Shown here piece after piece: positions 19,042-27,366 of a stretch of DNA of 64,000 nt; position 1 is the first letter of the stretch; the number at the start of each line of letters is the position of its first letter. The position numbers were made by a program, and so were the translations under genes. Source of the DNA: Xaviernesmea oryzae (lineage in GTDB: Bacteria; Pseudomonadota; Alphaproteobacteria; Rhizobiales; Rhizobiaceae); contig NZ_FOAM01000011.1 in NCBI RefSeq assembly GCF_900109605.1, positions 124,001-188,000 on the forward strand, read 5' to 3'. Below the pieces are notes generated by a model. It saw nothing but the letters and a program-made list of their open reading frames with translations. It was not told the DNA's origin and ran no database searches.

Positions 19042-21378
19042 TTAAACCGGATGCGTCGCTTCGACGACGGCCAGCGCTGCCATGTTGACCACGCCGCGCG
19101 AGGTCACGGACGGCGAGAGAATATGGGCAGGCTGGGCCGAACCCAGCAGCATCGGCCCGACATGCAGGCCGTCCATCATGCTCTTCACCACGCCGAGTGT
19201 GATGTTGGCGGCGTCGAGGTTCGGGAAGACCAGCAAGTTGGCTTCGCCCGTCAGCGTGCTGTCGGGCATGACACGTCGGCGCAAAACTTCCGAAATCGCC
19301 GAGTCGCCGTGCATTTCGCCATCCACTTCGAGATCGGGCGCGATCTCGCGCAGGATTTCGAGCGCCCTGCGCATCTTCGAGGCGCTCTCGGATTCGCGCG
19401 AGCCGAAATTCGAATGCGAGACGAGTGCTGCACGCGGGGTGATGCCGAAGCGGCGGATGGCCTGGGCCGCCATCACCGTCTTCTGCGCGATTTCTTCAGA
19501 GCTTGGATTGAAGGTGACGAAGGTGTCGGTGAGGAAGATCGCGCCGCGCTGCAGGATCAGCAGGCTGAGGGCGGAGAAGTCCAGGACGCCGTCGCGCTTG
19601 CCGATGATCTGCGAGACATCGCGCAGGTGCTTGTTGTAGCGGCCTTCGACACCGCAGATCAGCGCATCGGCCTCGCCGCGCTTGACCGAGAGCGCGCCGA
19701 TGACGGTCTGGTTCGTGCGCACGATCGTCCGCGCGGCTTCCGGGATGACGCCGAGGCGACCGACGAGCGCGAAATAATCGTCGACATAGTCACGGAAGCG
19801 GCTGTCGCTTTCCGGGTTGATCACTTCGAAATCGGTCTCCGGACGAATGCGCAGGCCGTAGCGCTTCAGCCGGTTCTCGATGATCTGCGGACGGCCGATC
19901 AGGATTGGACGCGCCGTGCCTTCTTCCAGCAGGACCTGCGCCGCGCGCAGCACGCGCTCATCCTCGCCTTCTGCGAAGATCACGCGATTCTTTGGCGCAT
20001 CCTTTGCCTCGGTGAAGATCGGCTTCATGATGAAGCCGGAGCGGAAGACGAAGCGGTTGAGCTGGTCGAGATAGGCGTCGAAATCGGCGATGGGCCGCGT
20101 GGCGACGCCGCTTTCGGCAGCGGCGCGGGCGACCGCCGGCGCGATGCGCAGGATCAGGCGCTGGTCGAAAGGCGAGGGGATCAGGTAGTCCGGTCCAAAG
20201 ATCGGCGTTTCCCCGCTATAGGCACGGGCAGCGACATCGGACGGCTCTTCGCGCGCCAGGCCTGCGATCGCCCGGACCGCCGCCATCTTCATTTCTTCAT
20301 TGATGGTCGAGGCGCCGCAATCCAGCGCGCCGCGGAAGATATAGGGGAAGCAAAGGACGTTGTTGACCTGGTTGGGGAAGTCCGACCGGCCCGTGCAGAT
20401 CATCGCGTCCGGGCGCGCGGCGCGCGCCAGCTCCGGCATGATCTCCGGCGTCGGATTGGCAAGCGCCATGATCAGCGGCCGCTCGGCCATCTGCACCAGA
20501 AGCTCCGGCTTCAGCACGCCGGCGGCCGAAAGCCCAAGGAAGACATCGGCGCCGCCAATGGAATCGGCCAGCGTGCGCTTGTCGCTCTTCTGCTCATAGA
20601 CCGACTTCCAAGGATCCATCAGCACTTCGCGGCCTTCATAAACCAGGCCTTCGAGGTCGTGCACCCAGATGTTCTCGCGCTTGACCCCGAGATTGACCAG
20701 GAGGTTGAGGCAGGCAAGCGCGGCTGCGCCCGCGCCTGACGTGACGATCTTCGCGTCTTCGATCTTCTTGCCCGCCAGCTCCAGCCCATTGAGCACGGCG
20801 GCGGCAACGATGATCGCGGTGCCATGCTGATCGTCGTGGAAGACCGGGATGTTCATCGTCTCGCGCAGGCGGCGCTCGACCTCGAAACATTCGGGCGCTT
20901 TGATATCCTCGAGATTGATGCCGCCGAAGGTCGGCTCCAGCGCCGAGACGACATCGACCATGCGCTCGATCTCCGGCGCGTCGATCTCGATGTCGAAGAC
21001 ATCGATGCCGGCGAATTTCTTGAAGAGCACGGCCTTGCCCTCCATCACCGGCTTGGAGGCGAGGGGCCCGATATTGCCGAGCCCGAGCACGGCCGAGCCA
21101 TTCGACACCACCGCGACCAGATTGGCGCGGGCCGTGTAATCGGCCGCCGTGCGCGGATCGTCGCGGATGGCGAGACAGGGGGCTGCGACGCCCGGCGAAT
21201 AGGCCAGCGCTAGATCGCGCTGGTTGCCCAGCGGCTTGGTCGGCTGGATCTCCAACTTGCCCGGATGCGGATAGCGGTGGAAGAACAGCGCCTGTGCGTC
21301 GAGATCGCCGCTGGTGGGCGAAGGCTTGGCTGTGCGGACATGCTTGTCGCCAGGAATGGTCTTGTCGCCGCTGCTCAT
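19042..21378 (-). CDS. maeB: Malic enzyme fused to a phosphotransacetylase-like domain (MaeB type)
   Basis: Oxidative decarboxylation of malate to pyruvate, probably NADP-dependent. 778 residues: an N-terminal malic domain beginning [19 protein letters not shown], with the conserved [24 protein letters not shown] and DDQHGTAI blocks; an NAD(P)-binding domain ([15 protein letters not shown]); and a C-terminal PTA-like domain (about residues 450–770), which in this family is thought to be regulatory. The cofactor specificity (TME versus DME of rhizobia) is inferred from the N-terminus and not certain. Transcribed alone. Confidence 0.93.
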   Translation of the reverse strand: MSSGDKTIPGDKHVRTAKPSPTSGDLDAQALFFHRYPHPGKLEIQPTKPLGNQRDLALAYSPGVAAPCLAIRDDPRTAADYTARANLVAVVSNGSAVLGLGNIGPLASKPVMEGKAVLFKKFAGIDVFDIEIDAPEIERMVDVVSALEPTFGGINLEDIKAPECFEVERRLRETMNIPVFHDDQHGTAIIVAAAVLNGLELAGKKIEDAKIVTSGAGAAALACLNLLVNLGVKRENIWVHDLEGLVYEGREVLMDPWKSVYEQKSDKRTLADSIGGADVFLGLSAAGVLKPELLVQMAERPLIMALANPTPEIMPELARAARPDAMICTGRSDFPNQVNNVLCFPYIFRGALDCGASTINEEMKMAAVRAIAGLAREEPSDVAARAYSGETPIFGPDYLIPSPFDQRLILRIAPAVARAAAESGVATRPIADFDAYLDQLNRFVFRSGFIMKPIFTEAKDAPKNRVIFAEGEDERVLRAAQVLLEEGTARPILIGRPQIIENRLKRYGLRIRPETDFEVINPESDSRFRDYVDDYFALVGRLGVIPEAARTIVRTNQTVIGALSVKRGEADALICGVEGRYNKHLRDVSQIIGKRDGVLDFSALSLLILQRGAIFLTDTFVTFNPSSEEIAQKTVMAAQAIRRFGITPRAALVSHSNFGSRESESASKMRRALEILREIAPDLEVDGEMHGDSAISEVLRRRVMPDSTLTGEANLLVFPNLDAANITLGVVKSMMDGLHVGPMLLGSAQPAHILSPSVTSRGVVNMAALAVVEATHPV

Positions 21379-21549
21379 GCTCTCTCACCCTTCTGATCGT
21401 CTGGTAGGGCCGCGTTTTGGCATGATTAGCGTGGATCGTACAGGTCGTTTTCATGGCTGCATGGCTGCGTTGCGCTGCGTGTCATGCTCCTGAAACACGA
21501 GTCTGGTTTTCAAGCTTGCAAGGGGTGTAGCCAGAACGAGGTGCAGACC

Positions 21550-22428
21550 ATGGCCGAGGCCGAAACCAACCGCGCAATCGACAAACCGGCCATCCACAAG
21601 CCGTCCGAGGAGCGCCGCTTTCGCACGCTGTTCATCTCGGATGTGCATCTGGGCTCCAAGGCCGCCCGCACCGATTATCTTCTGGACTTCCTGCGCCATC
21701 ATGACGCCGAGACGATCATTCTCGTCGGCGATATCGTCGATGGCTGGCGTCTCAAGCGCAGCTGGTACTGGCCGCAATCCTGCAATGACGTGGTGCAGAA
21801 GCTTCTGCGCAAGGCGCGCAAGGGCACGCGGATTATCTATATTCCGGGCAATCACGACGAGTTCCTGCGCGACTTCCCCGGCGTGCACTTCGGCGGCATC
21901 GAGGTGGCGACCCGGCATATGCACGAGGCGGCCGATGGCAAGCGCTATCTGGTGCTGCATGGCGACGAGTTCGACGTCGTCGTGCGCAATGCGCGCATCC
22001 TCGCCTATCTCGGCGACTGGGCCTATGATGCGGCCATCGTCATCAATATCGGCCTTTCGGCCGTGCGCCGCCGGCTGGGCCTGCCCTACTGGTCCTTCTC
22101 GGCCTGGGCCAAGCTGCAAGTCAAGCATGCCGTCAATTTCATCGGCGCCTTCCAGAAGGCCGTTGCCGACGACGCGCGCCGCGCCGGCGCCGACGGCGTG
22201 ATCTGCGGCCATATCCACCACGCGCTGATCGAGGATATCGAAGGTGTGCGCTACATCAACACGGGCGACTGGGTGGAAAGCTGTACCGCCGTGGCCGAGC
22301 ATTTCGACGGCCGGATGGAGCTGATGACCTGGCACGCGGTGCAAAAGCGTCCTGTCCTGGCTGAACCGGAAGACGGCGATGAAGCCCAGGCCGTGTTGGC
22401 GCAGCTGATGGCGCGGCATGCGGCGTGA
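21550..22428 (+). CDS. UDP-2,3-diacylglucosamine diphosphatase-like metallophosphoesterase
   Basis: 292 residues from the ATG at 21550, preceded by GAGG. Calcineurin-type metal motifs are complete: FISDVHLGS, VGDIVDGW, PGNHDEF, LHGDEFD and GHIHHA. This LpxH-related family hydrolyses UDP-diacylglucosamine in lipid A synthesis or related phosphodiesters. It is longer than enterobacterial LpxH (~240 residues), and rhizobia often encode LpxI elsewhere, so the exact role is uncertain. Converges on the MarR gene. Confidence 0.82.
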   Translation: MAEAETNRAIDKPAIHKPSEERRFRTLFISDVHLGSKAARTDYLLDFLRHHDAETIILVGDIVDGWRLKRSWYWPQSCNDVVQKLLRKARKGTRIIYIPGNHDEFLRDFPGVHFGGIEVATRHMHEAADGKRYLVLHGDEFDVVVRNARILAYLGDWAYDAAIVINIGLSAVRRRLGLPYWSFSAWAKLQVKHAVNFIGAFQKAVADDARRAGADGVICGHIHHALIEDIEGVRYINTGDWVESCTAVAEHFDGRMELMTWHAVQKRPVLAEPEDGDEAQAVLAQLMARHAA

Positions 22429-22523
22429 GGCGCGGAAAGCGCAAAACTCGTGAGTGCAAGCTGACAATATTCATATTGATGCGAAACGACGGGTGCTACG
22501 TAAGCGACGCCGTGAACTCGTCT

Positions 22524-22982
22524 TCACAGCCCGCGCGTGAGCCGAGACATCAAGTCTGAGAGCTGGCTCGCCTGTTCGTCATCAATCTTCTCGCCCACAT
22601 GCCGCTGTAACGCCGCAGCATAAACGCGCCACATGGCCGCCTGCATCGCACGTCCCTTGGCTGTCAGGATCACCCACCGGCCGCGCGCATCCTCAGCATG
22701 AACCGCTCGCTCAACCAGCTCCGCCTTCTCCATTCTGTCGAGCAGTCTAGAGAGATTGTGCTGAGCCATCAACGTCCTCTCCTCGATCTCGAAAGGTCGT
22801 AGCCGTCCACTCTCGGCGCGTGAAAGTTCCAGCATCACATCATACCAGCCGAGCGGCGGCAGATTTTCTGCTTTGAGGGCACGTTCCATCGCGGCGAGCA
22901 GGAGTTGCTGCGTGCGCATGATCGAAATCCAGGCGTTCGTTACGGCAGGCGAGGGTTTCATTTTCGCGTCTCGTCGGTCCAT
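22524..22982 (-). CDS. MarR family transcriptional regulator
   Basis: Up to 152 residues; Met8 at 22961 is an alternative start, and neither has a strong ribosome site. The winged-helix DNA-binding region is clear (LMAQHNLSRLLDRMEKAELV with the basic wing HAEDARGRWVILT). It is divergent from the GST gene, and the shared intergenic region carries two near-identical palindromes (22988–23005 and 23033–23050), the probable operators. Likely a repressor of itself and the GST gene, with release by an unknown ligand. Confidence 0.9.
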   Translation of the reverse strand: MDRRDAKMKPSPAVTNAWISIMRTQQLLLAAMERALKAENLPPLGWYDVMLELSRAESGRLRPFEIEERTLMAQHNLSRLLDRMEKAELVERAVHAEDARGRWVILTAKGRAMQAAMWRVYAAALQRHVGEKIDDEQASQLSDLMSRLTRGL

Positions 22983-22987
22983 CGATA

Positions 22988-23005
22988 TAAATGCAGATAC
23001 ATCTA
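22988..23005. promoter_or_regulatory. Operator copy 1 for MarR regulator
   Basis: TAAATGCA–GA–TACATCTA: an imperfect 8-2-8 inverted repeat that matches the perfect copy at 23033–23050 at 14 of 16 arm positions. It lies just upstream of the MarR start, suiting autoregulation. Confidence 0.7.
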
Positions 23006-23032
23006 TATTGACTGCCTGGGCAAGCCATCAAA

Positions 23033-23050
23033 TAGATGCACTTGCATCTA
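23033..23050. promoter_or_regulatory. Operator copy 2 (perfect palindrome) before GST gene
   Basis: TAGATGCA–CT–TGCATCTA, a perfect 8-2-8 inverted repeat ending three bases before the GST ribosome site (GGGAG at 23054). Binding here should block GST expression. Centre-to-centre distance to copy 1 is 45 bp. Confidence 0.75.
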
Positions 23051-23065
23051 ATTGGGAGCCCGATT

Positions 23066-23749
23066 ATGTCTGACGAGAAATTGACCCTGATCAGCCATCA
23101 CCTTTGCCCTTATGTCCAAAGAGTGGCGATAGCGCTTTTGGAAAAAGGCATCCCGTTTGAGCGGCAATATGTCGATCTCTCGGCCAAGCCGGACTGGTTC
23201 CTTTCTCTGTCGCCCTTGGGCAAGGTGCCGCTCTTGCTTGTGCAGCGCGATTTGGATGAGCAGACGGTGCTGTTCGAAAGCAATGTCATTTGTGAATATG
23301 TGGAGGATATGCCGTTCGGCCCGCCGCTCCACCCGGACGATTGTCTGATACGCGCGCGTCACAGAGCGTGGATGGAGTTTGGTTCGTCTGTGCTCTCGGA
23401 TCTATGGGGATTCGAAACGGCGAAAGACGCCCAGACCTATGCCGCGAAGCGCCATCATTTGATTGAAAAATTTCGGAGGGTCGAGGCAGAGTTGGGTCAC
23501 GGGCCGTATTTTGATGGCGAGCGGTTCAGCCTTGTCGATGCGGTCTTCGCGCCGATCTTTCGATACTTCGACGTTTTTGACAGGATCTCGCCGACCGGGA
23601 TCTTCGAAGGCATGCCGCGTGTCGCTGGTTGGCGTGCCGCTCTGTCGGCCCGGCCCAGTGTTCGTTCAGCGGTCACTCAGGATTATGACGACCATCTGCT
23701 CGTCTTCTTGAAAAATCATGATGCCTGGCTGCTGAAAGCTGCTGCATGA
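23066..23749 (+). CDS. Glutathione S-transferase family protein
   Basis: 227 residues from the ATG at 23066, with GGGAG at good spacing. The N-terminal thioredoxin-like domain begins LISHHLCPYVQRVAIALLEKG, with Cys14 in the position of the catalytic cysteine of omega/SspA-like GSTs. The glutathione-binding VLFESNVICEYVE follows, then an all-helical C-terminal domain (about 95–227). The Cys-type active site suggests thiol-transfer or dehalogenase/reductase chemistry rather than classical conjugation. Control by the divergent MarR suggests a response to an electrophile or xenobiotic. Confidence 0.88.
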   Translation: MSDEKLTLISHHLCPYVQRVAIALLEKGIPFERQYVDLSAKPDWFLSLSPLGKVPLLLVQRDLDEQTVLFESNVICEYVEDMPFGPPLHPDDCLIRARHRAWMEFGSSVLSDLWGFETAKDAQTYAAKRHHLIEKFRRVEAELGHGPYFDGERFSLVDAVFAPIFRYFDVFDRISPTGIFEGMPRVAGWRAALSARPSVRSAVTQDYDDHLLVFLKNHDAWLLKAAA

Positions 23750-23804
23750 CACCATGCCGGCCATGCGTATGGCAGGGATTGGACATTCGCCAGGCCGAAC
23801 AAGA

Positions 23805-23834
23805 ACCTCCCCCGCGCTTTCCCACGGGGGAGGT
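23805..23834. terminator. Bidirectional terminator between GST and ABC exporter
   Basis: A 10-bp GC-rich stem (23805–23814 with 23825–23834) with pyrimidine-rich flanks, between convergent genes. T tracts are weak on both strands. Confidence 0.6.
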
Positions 23835-23842
23835 CTCTTCTC

Positions 23843-25714
23843 TCACTGCGCCGCCTCGGCCGTCCCGTCGTCTTCCGTCAGGAAGCCGCCGGATTGGCGG
23901 GACCAGAGGTCGGCATAAAGGCCGGCCTGGCGGACCAGGGCGTCGTGGGTGCCGGTCTCGACGATCCGGCCGTGGTCGAGGACGATCAGCCGGTCCATCT
24001 CGGTCAGCGTCGACAGGCGGTGGGCGATCGCGATCACCGTCTTGCCCTGCATCAGGGCGAAGAGGTTTTCCTGGATCGCGGCTTCCACTTCCGAGTCGAG
24101 CGCCGAAGTGGCTTCGTCCAGGATCAGGATCGGCGCGTCCTTCAGGAAGACGCGGGCGATCGCCACACGCTGGCGCTGGCCGCCGGACAGTTTCACCCCG
24201 CGCTCGCCGACATGCGCGTCGAGCCCGTTGCGGCCCTGCAGGTCGGTCAGGCCCTCGATGAAGTCCCAGGCATTGGCCCGCTTGGCCGCATCGATGATCT
24301 CCGCGTCGCTCGCCTCCGGACGGCCATAGGCGATGTTGTCGCGGATCGAGCGGTGCAGAAGCGCCGTATCCTGGGTCACCACGCCGATGGCCTGACGCAG
24401 GCTGTCCTGCGTCACCTTGGCGATATCCTGGCCGTCGACCGTGATGCGCCCGCCTTCCAGATCGTAGAAGCGCAGAAGCAGGTTCATCAGCGTCGTCTTG
24501 CCGGCGCCGGAGCGCCCGACCAGTCCGATCTTCTCGCCGGCGGCAATGTCGAGCGCCAAGCCTTCGATCAGCCCTTTGCCCGCCTTGCCATAGTGGAAAC
24601 GGATGTCGTCGAAGCGAATGGCGCCGCGCGTCGCCACGAGCGGCTTGGCGTCCTCGGCATCCACGACCTCATGGGACCGCGTCATCATCGACATGCCATC
24701 ATAAACGGTGCCGATCGCCTCGAACAGCGCCGCGACTTCCCACATGATCCACTGCGACATGCCGTTGATGCGCATGGCCAGACCGATGGCAACCGCCACC
24801 GAACCAACCGACACCGAGCCGCTCAGCCAGAAGCCGATGCCGCAGGCGCCGACGGCAAAGAGCGCGAGCGCGTTGTTGATGTCCACCCAGATGTTGAGCA
24901 GGGTAATTTGCCGCATCTGCCGGTGCACCGTGTCGAGAAATCCGTTCATGCCGGCTTGGGCATAGGCTTCCTCGCGACCTGCATGGGAGAAGAGCTTCAC
25001 CGTGCCGATATTGGTGTAGCTGTCGGTGATCCGTCCGGTCATCAGCGAGCGCGCGTCGGCCTGCTCGCTGGAGAGCTTGCGCAGGCGCGGAATGAACAGG
25101 CTGAGAATGACGATGTAGATCACGATCCACGCGACCAGCGGCAGCACCAGCCGCCAATCCACCGCGATGACCAGCACCAGCATGGAGACGAAGAAGCTCG
25201 ACGCATAGACGAAGACGTCGATGATCTTGATCACCGCTTCGCGGATCGACAGCGAGGTCTGCATGACCTTGGTGGCGACCCGGCCGGCGAACTCGTTGGC
25301 GAAGAAGCTCATCGAGTGGCGCAGTAGAAAGCGATGCATCTGCCAGCGGGCGATCATCGGGAAGTTGCCGGCCAGGACCTGATGCATGGTCAGGCTATGG
25401 ATGGCGCCAATGATCGGCAGGGCGATCAGCACCAGGCCCGACATCAGCATCAGGCGCAGCCCTTCGCTCGACAGGAAGGTCTGCGGATCGGCGTGGCTCA
25501 GCCAGTCCACGATATTGCCAAGGAACTGGTAGAGCAGCACTTCGCCCAGCGCGATCAGCATCGAGCAGAGGCCGAGCACCAGCAGCCAGGGCCAGGCCGG
25601 CCGGGTATAGTGCCAGCAAAAGGCGAAAAGCCCCTTCGGCGGCTGCTTCGGCGCTGTCTCAGGATAGGGGTTGAGCCGGCGCTCGAACCAGGAAAACAGC
25701 GAGGTCATGGACAT
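23843..25714 (-). CDS. ABC exporter half-transporter (permease fused to ATPase)
   Basis: About 623 residues: a six-helix membrane domain (about 30–320) and an ATPase domain with Walker A GRSGAGKTT, VVTQDTALL (Q-loop), LSGGQRQR signature, LILDEATSALD (Walker B) and IAHRLST. It belongs to the alphaproteobacterial group starting FSWFERRLNPYP and containing GLFAFCWHYTR. The substrate is unknown. The start at 25714 or 25708 is chosen by similarity to that N-terminus; the frame is open to 25765. A 22-codon leader ORF with hairpins lies 166 nt upstream on the same strand, suggesting control by attenuation or translation. Confidence 0.93.
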   Translation of the reverse strand: MSMTSLFSWFERRLNPYPETAPKQPPKGLFAFCWHYTRPAWPWLLVLGLCSMLIALGEVLLYQFLGNIVDWLSHADPQTFLSSEGLRLMLMSGLVLIALPIIGAIHSLTMHQVLAGNFPMIARWQMHRFLLRHSMSFFANEFAGRVATKVMQTSLSIREAVIKIIDVFVYASSFFVSMLVLVIAVDWRLVLPLVAWIVIYIVILSLFIPRLRKLSSEQADARSLMTGRITDSYTNIGTVKLFSHAGREEAYAQAGMNGFLDTVHRQMRQITLLNIWVDINNALALFAVGACGIGFWLSGSVSVGSVAVAIGLAMRINGMSQWIMWEVAALFEAIGTVYDGMSMMTRSHEVVDAEDAKPLVATRGAIRFDDIRFHYGKAGKGLIEGLALDIAAGEKIGLVGRSGAGKTTLMNLLLRFYDLEGGRITVDGQDIAKVTQDSLRQAIGVVTQDTALLHRSIRDNIAYGRPEASDAEIIDAAKRANAWDFIEGLTDLQGRNGLDAHVGERGVKLSGGQRQRVAIARVFLKDAPILILDEATSALDSEVEAAIQENLFALMQGKTVIAIAHRLSTLTEMDRLIVLDHGRIVETGTHDALVRQAGLYADLWSRQSGGFLTEDDGTAEAAQ

Positions 25715-25805
25715 GAGAGAGCGAGCTCCCGAAAAGACGGCGACCATGCCGGCGGCCAAACGCATGAGTGCGTCTTGAGCGGGCAGGGGCCAAACATCGA
25801 TGAGG

Positions 25806-25824
25806 CGCGGCCGGACCGGCCGCG
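25806..25824 (-). promoter_or_regulatory. GC-rich hairpin between leader ORF and exporter
   Basis: CGCGGCCGG–A–CCGGCCGCG, a perfect 9-bp dyad, in the transcribed leader of the exporter. Together with the hairpin at 25897–25919 it gives an arrangement suggestive of alternative RNA folding. Confidence 0.4.
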
Positions 25825-25880
25825 AAACGGAACGAAAGGGAAAGATCAGAAAGACGCGCGGAGATCGGCGTGAAAAGGCC

Positions 25881-25949
25881 CTAAGCCAGACGCGGGGCCG
25901 GAGTCACGGTGACTCCGGCAGGGAGGCCGATACGCCATGCATTGTCCAT
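25881..25949 (-). CDS. Candidate 22-residue leader peptide upstream of ABC exporter
   Basis: ATG at 25949 is preceded by a near-perfect ribosome site (AAGGAGG, seven bases upstream), the best in this part of the window. The ORF begins MDNAWRIGLPAG and ends TPAPRLA before TAG. A 10-bp hairpin (25897–25906 with 25910–25919) lies inside its last third. Position, strand and strong ribosome site suggest a regulatory leader peptide or a small protein. No homologue is recalled. Confidence 0.5.
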   Translation of the reverse strand: MDNAWRIGLPAGVTVTPAPRLA

Positions 25950-26083
25950 GATGCGCCTCCTTGTTTGGCTTGAGCAACAGATATGCTTTTACCCGCCCAT
26001 GTCGTATTTGACCAGTCAGCATGCTCTAAAAAGCGGCACGCGGAAAAATATGTTGCTATTCCGCAACAGCATCGCTTTGCCGG

Positions 26084-26908
26084 TCAGGCTGGCTCATATC
26101 GTACGAAGGCGAAGCTTTTCCCATCAGGTGCCCAGTTGGGCACATTGATCGTTCCTTGGCCGCCGAAGAGCGAAAAGAGCTCCCGCGCTTCGCTGCCATC
26201 GGGCCGCATCAGCCGGAGCCGGACATCCAGATCGCGTGGATGATCGAAAACCTCGCCATCGTAGGAGAGCACGAGCAGATGGCGCCCGTCGGGCGAGGGA
26301 TGAGGGAACCAGTCGCCATAGGGGCTGTCGGTAATCCGCTCGACATTGCTGCCATCGGCGCGCACACGCCAAATCTGCATGCGTCCGCTGCGGCTGGAAT
26401 TGAAATAGATCCAGGCGCCGTCATGGCCATAGTCCGGCCCGTCATTGCGGCCCTCGCCGTGGGTCAGGCGCAGCTCGTCGCCGCCATCGATGTCGATCGT
26501 GTAAATGTCGAAGACCTGATCGCGGATGCCGCAATACGCAAGCCGGGTTCCATCCGGCGACCAGCCATGCCAGTAGGAGGGCAGGTTGGTGGTCACCTGG
26601 CGCGGCGTGCCGCCGTCGGCCGGGAGAATATAGATACAGGATTTGCCGTGCTCGACCTTGTCGCTAATCGCCAGAAGACGGCCGTCGGGGGAAAGCCCGT
26701 GATCATTGTTGCAGGCGGTGGCAAAGCCGGTGTCGATGACCTCAAGCGCGCCCCCTGAGAGCGGCAGGCGATAAAGGCGGCCATCGCCATTGACGATCAG
26801 ATGATGCCCGTCGCGCGAAAAATTGGGCGCTTCGATCAACTGGTCCGTCTGGAAGATCACGCGCGTTTCGCCGCTGTCCACCGTGTAAATCTCAACGGAA
26901 CTGCGCAT
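26084..26908 (-). CDS. TolB-like beta-propeller protein
   Basis: 274 residues made of repeated WD40-like PD40 strands: SRDGHHLIVNG, SPDGRLLAIS, SPDGTRLAYCG, GHDGAWIYFNSS, SPDGRHLLVLS and APDGKSFAFV, about six blades. No signal peptide is seen, so it is likely cytoplasmic, unlike TolB. Proteins of this type often act in sugar or oligopeptide metabolism; the role here is unknown. GGGAGGG precedes the ATG. The PhoB-box-like repeat 190 bp upstream is oriented towards this gene. Confidence 0.8.
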   Translation of the reverse strand: MRSSVEIYTVDSGETRVIFQTDQLIEAPNFSRDGHHLIVNGDGRLYRLPLSGGALEVIDTGFATACNNDHGLSPDGRLLAISDKVEHGKSCIYILPADGGTPRQVTTNLPSYWHGWSPDGTRLAYCGIRDQVFDIYTIDIDGGDELRLTHGEGRNDGPDYGHDGAWIYFNSSRSGRMQIWRVRADGSNVERITDSPYGDWFPHPSPDGRHLLVLSYDGEVFDHPRDLDVRLRLMRPDGSEARELFSLFGGQGTINVPNWAPDGKSFAFVRYEPA

Positions 26909-27366
26909 CGTCCCTCCCAGACACCGCTCTTTCGGCTGTCACGCATGTGATATCGCTCGTTTGGCTGCCACGGATGTGTCGCGGCCAGCGACATCGTCAA
27001 GTCAGGGCCTGGAGCTGTCAAGAAAGCAGCGCGCTTGTTGCGAGTATTTGGTTTTGGATAGGCCAGAAATCGGGCTTTGCCTCCCGTTCATCCTATGTTC
27101 AAGATGACAATCTTATGACAGTTTTATGAAATCCGCTGCGAACTCCAGAGGTTCGCGCGCTGTTCGACCCGTAGGGATTGTCATGTCTGCCGAACGGAGC
27201 ATCGCTTTGCGATTCTGCGTCCGCGCCTGGCTGCGTCCGATCTGCCCGAAGGCGCAGAGGGCGGAGGCGAAGTGGATTTGCCGGCGGTCCTGACCGTCGA
27301 TTTTTGAGTTCGATCGGCATGATCGGCTGCCGGTGGCGCCCATTATTCCGATTCGCAAGGACGGAG
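26909..27366. other. Divergent intergenic region holding a PhoB-box-like array
   Basis: 458 bases with no convincing gene between the TolB-like and phosphoglycerol-transferase genes. The notable content is the three-unit 11-bp repeat at 27099–27131, annotated separately. Confidence 0.6.
27090..27131 (-). promoter_or_regulatory. PhoB box (three 11-bp units) with -10-like element
   Basis: Read on the minus strand: TTTCATAAAAC, TGTCATAAGAT, TGTCATCTTGA, three consecutive 11-bp units (27131–27099). The middle pair closely matches the classical Pho box (CTGTCAT, AT-rich 4 bp, CTGTCAT). TAGGAT (27095–27090) sits 3 bp beyond the last unit, where a -10 would be expected. This suggests phosphate-starvation control of the TolB-like gene and possibly of the divergent phosphoglycerol transferase. 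Confidence 0.7.

Noticed and set aside
18976-20739. 587-codon frame antisense to the malic enzyme
   Set aside because: Shadow of maeB; no recognisable domain.
23894-25327. 477-codon plus-strand frame within the second ABC exporter
   Set aside because: The opposite strand encodes a complete exporter with all ATPase motifs.
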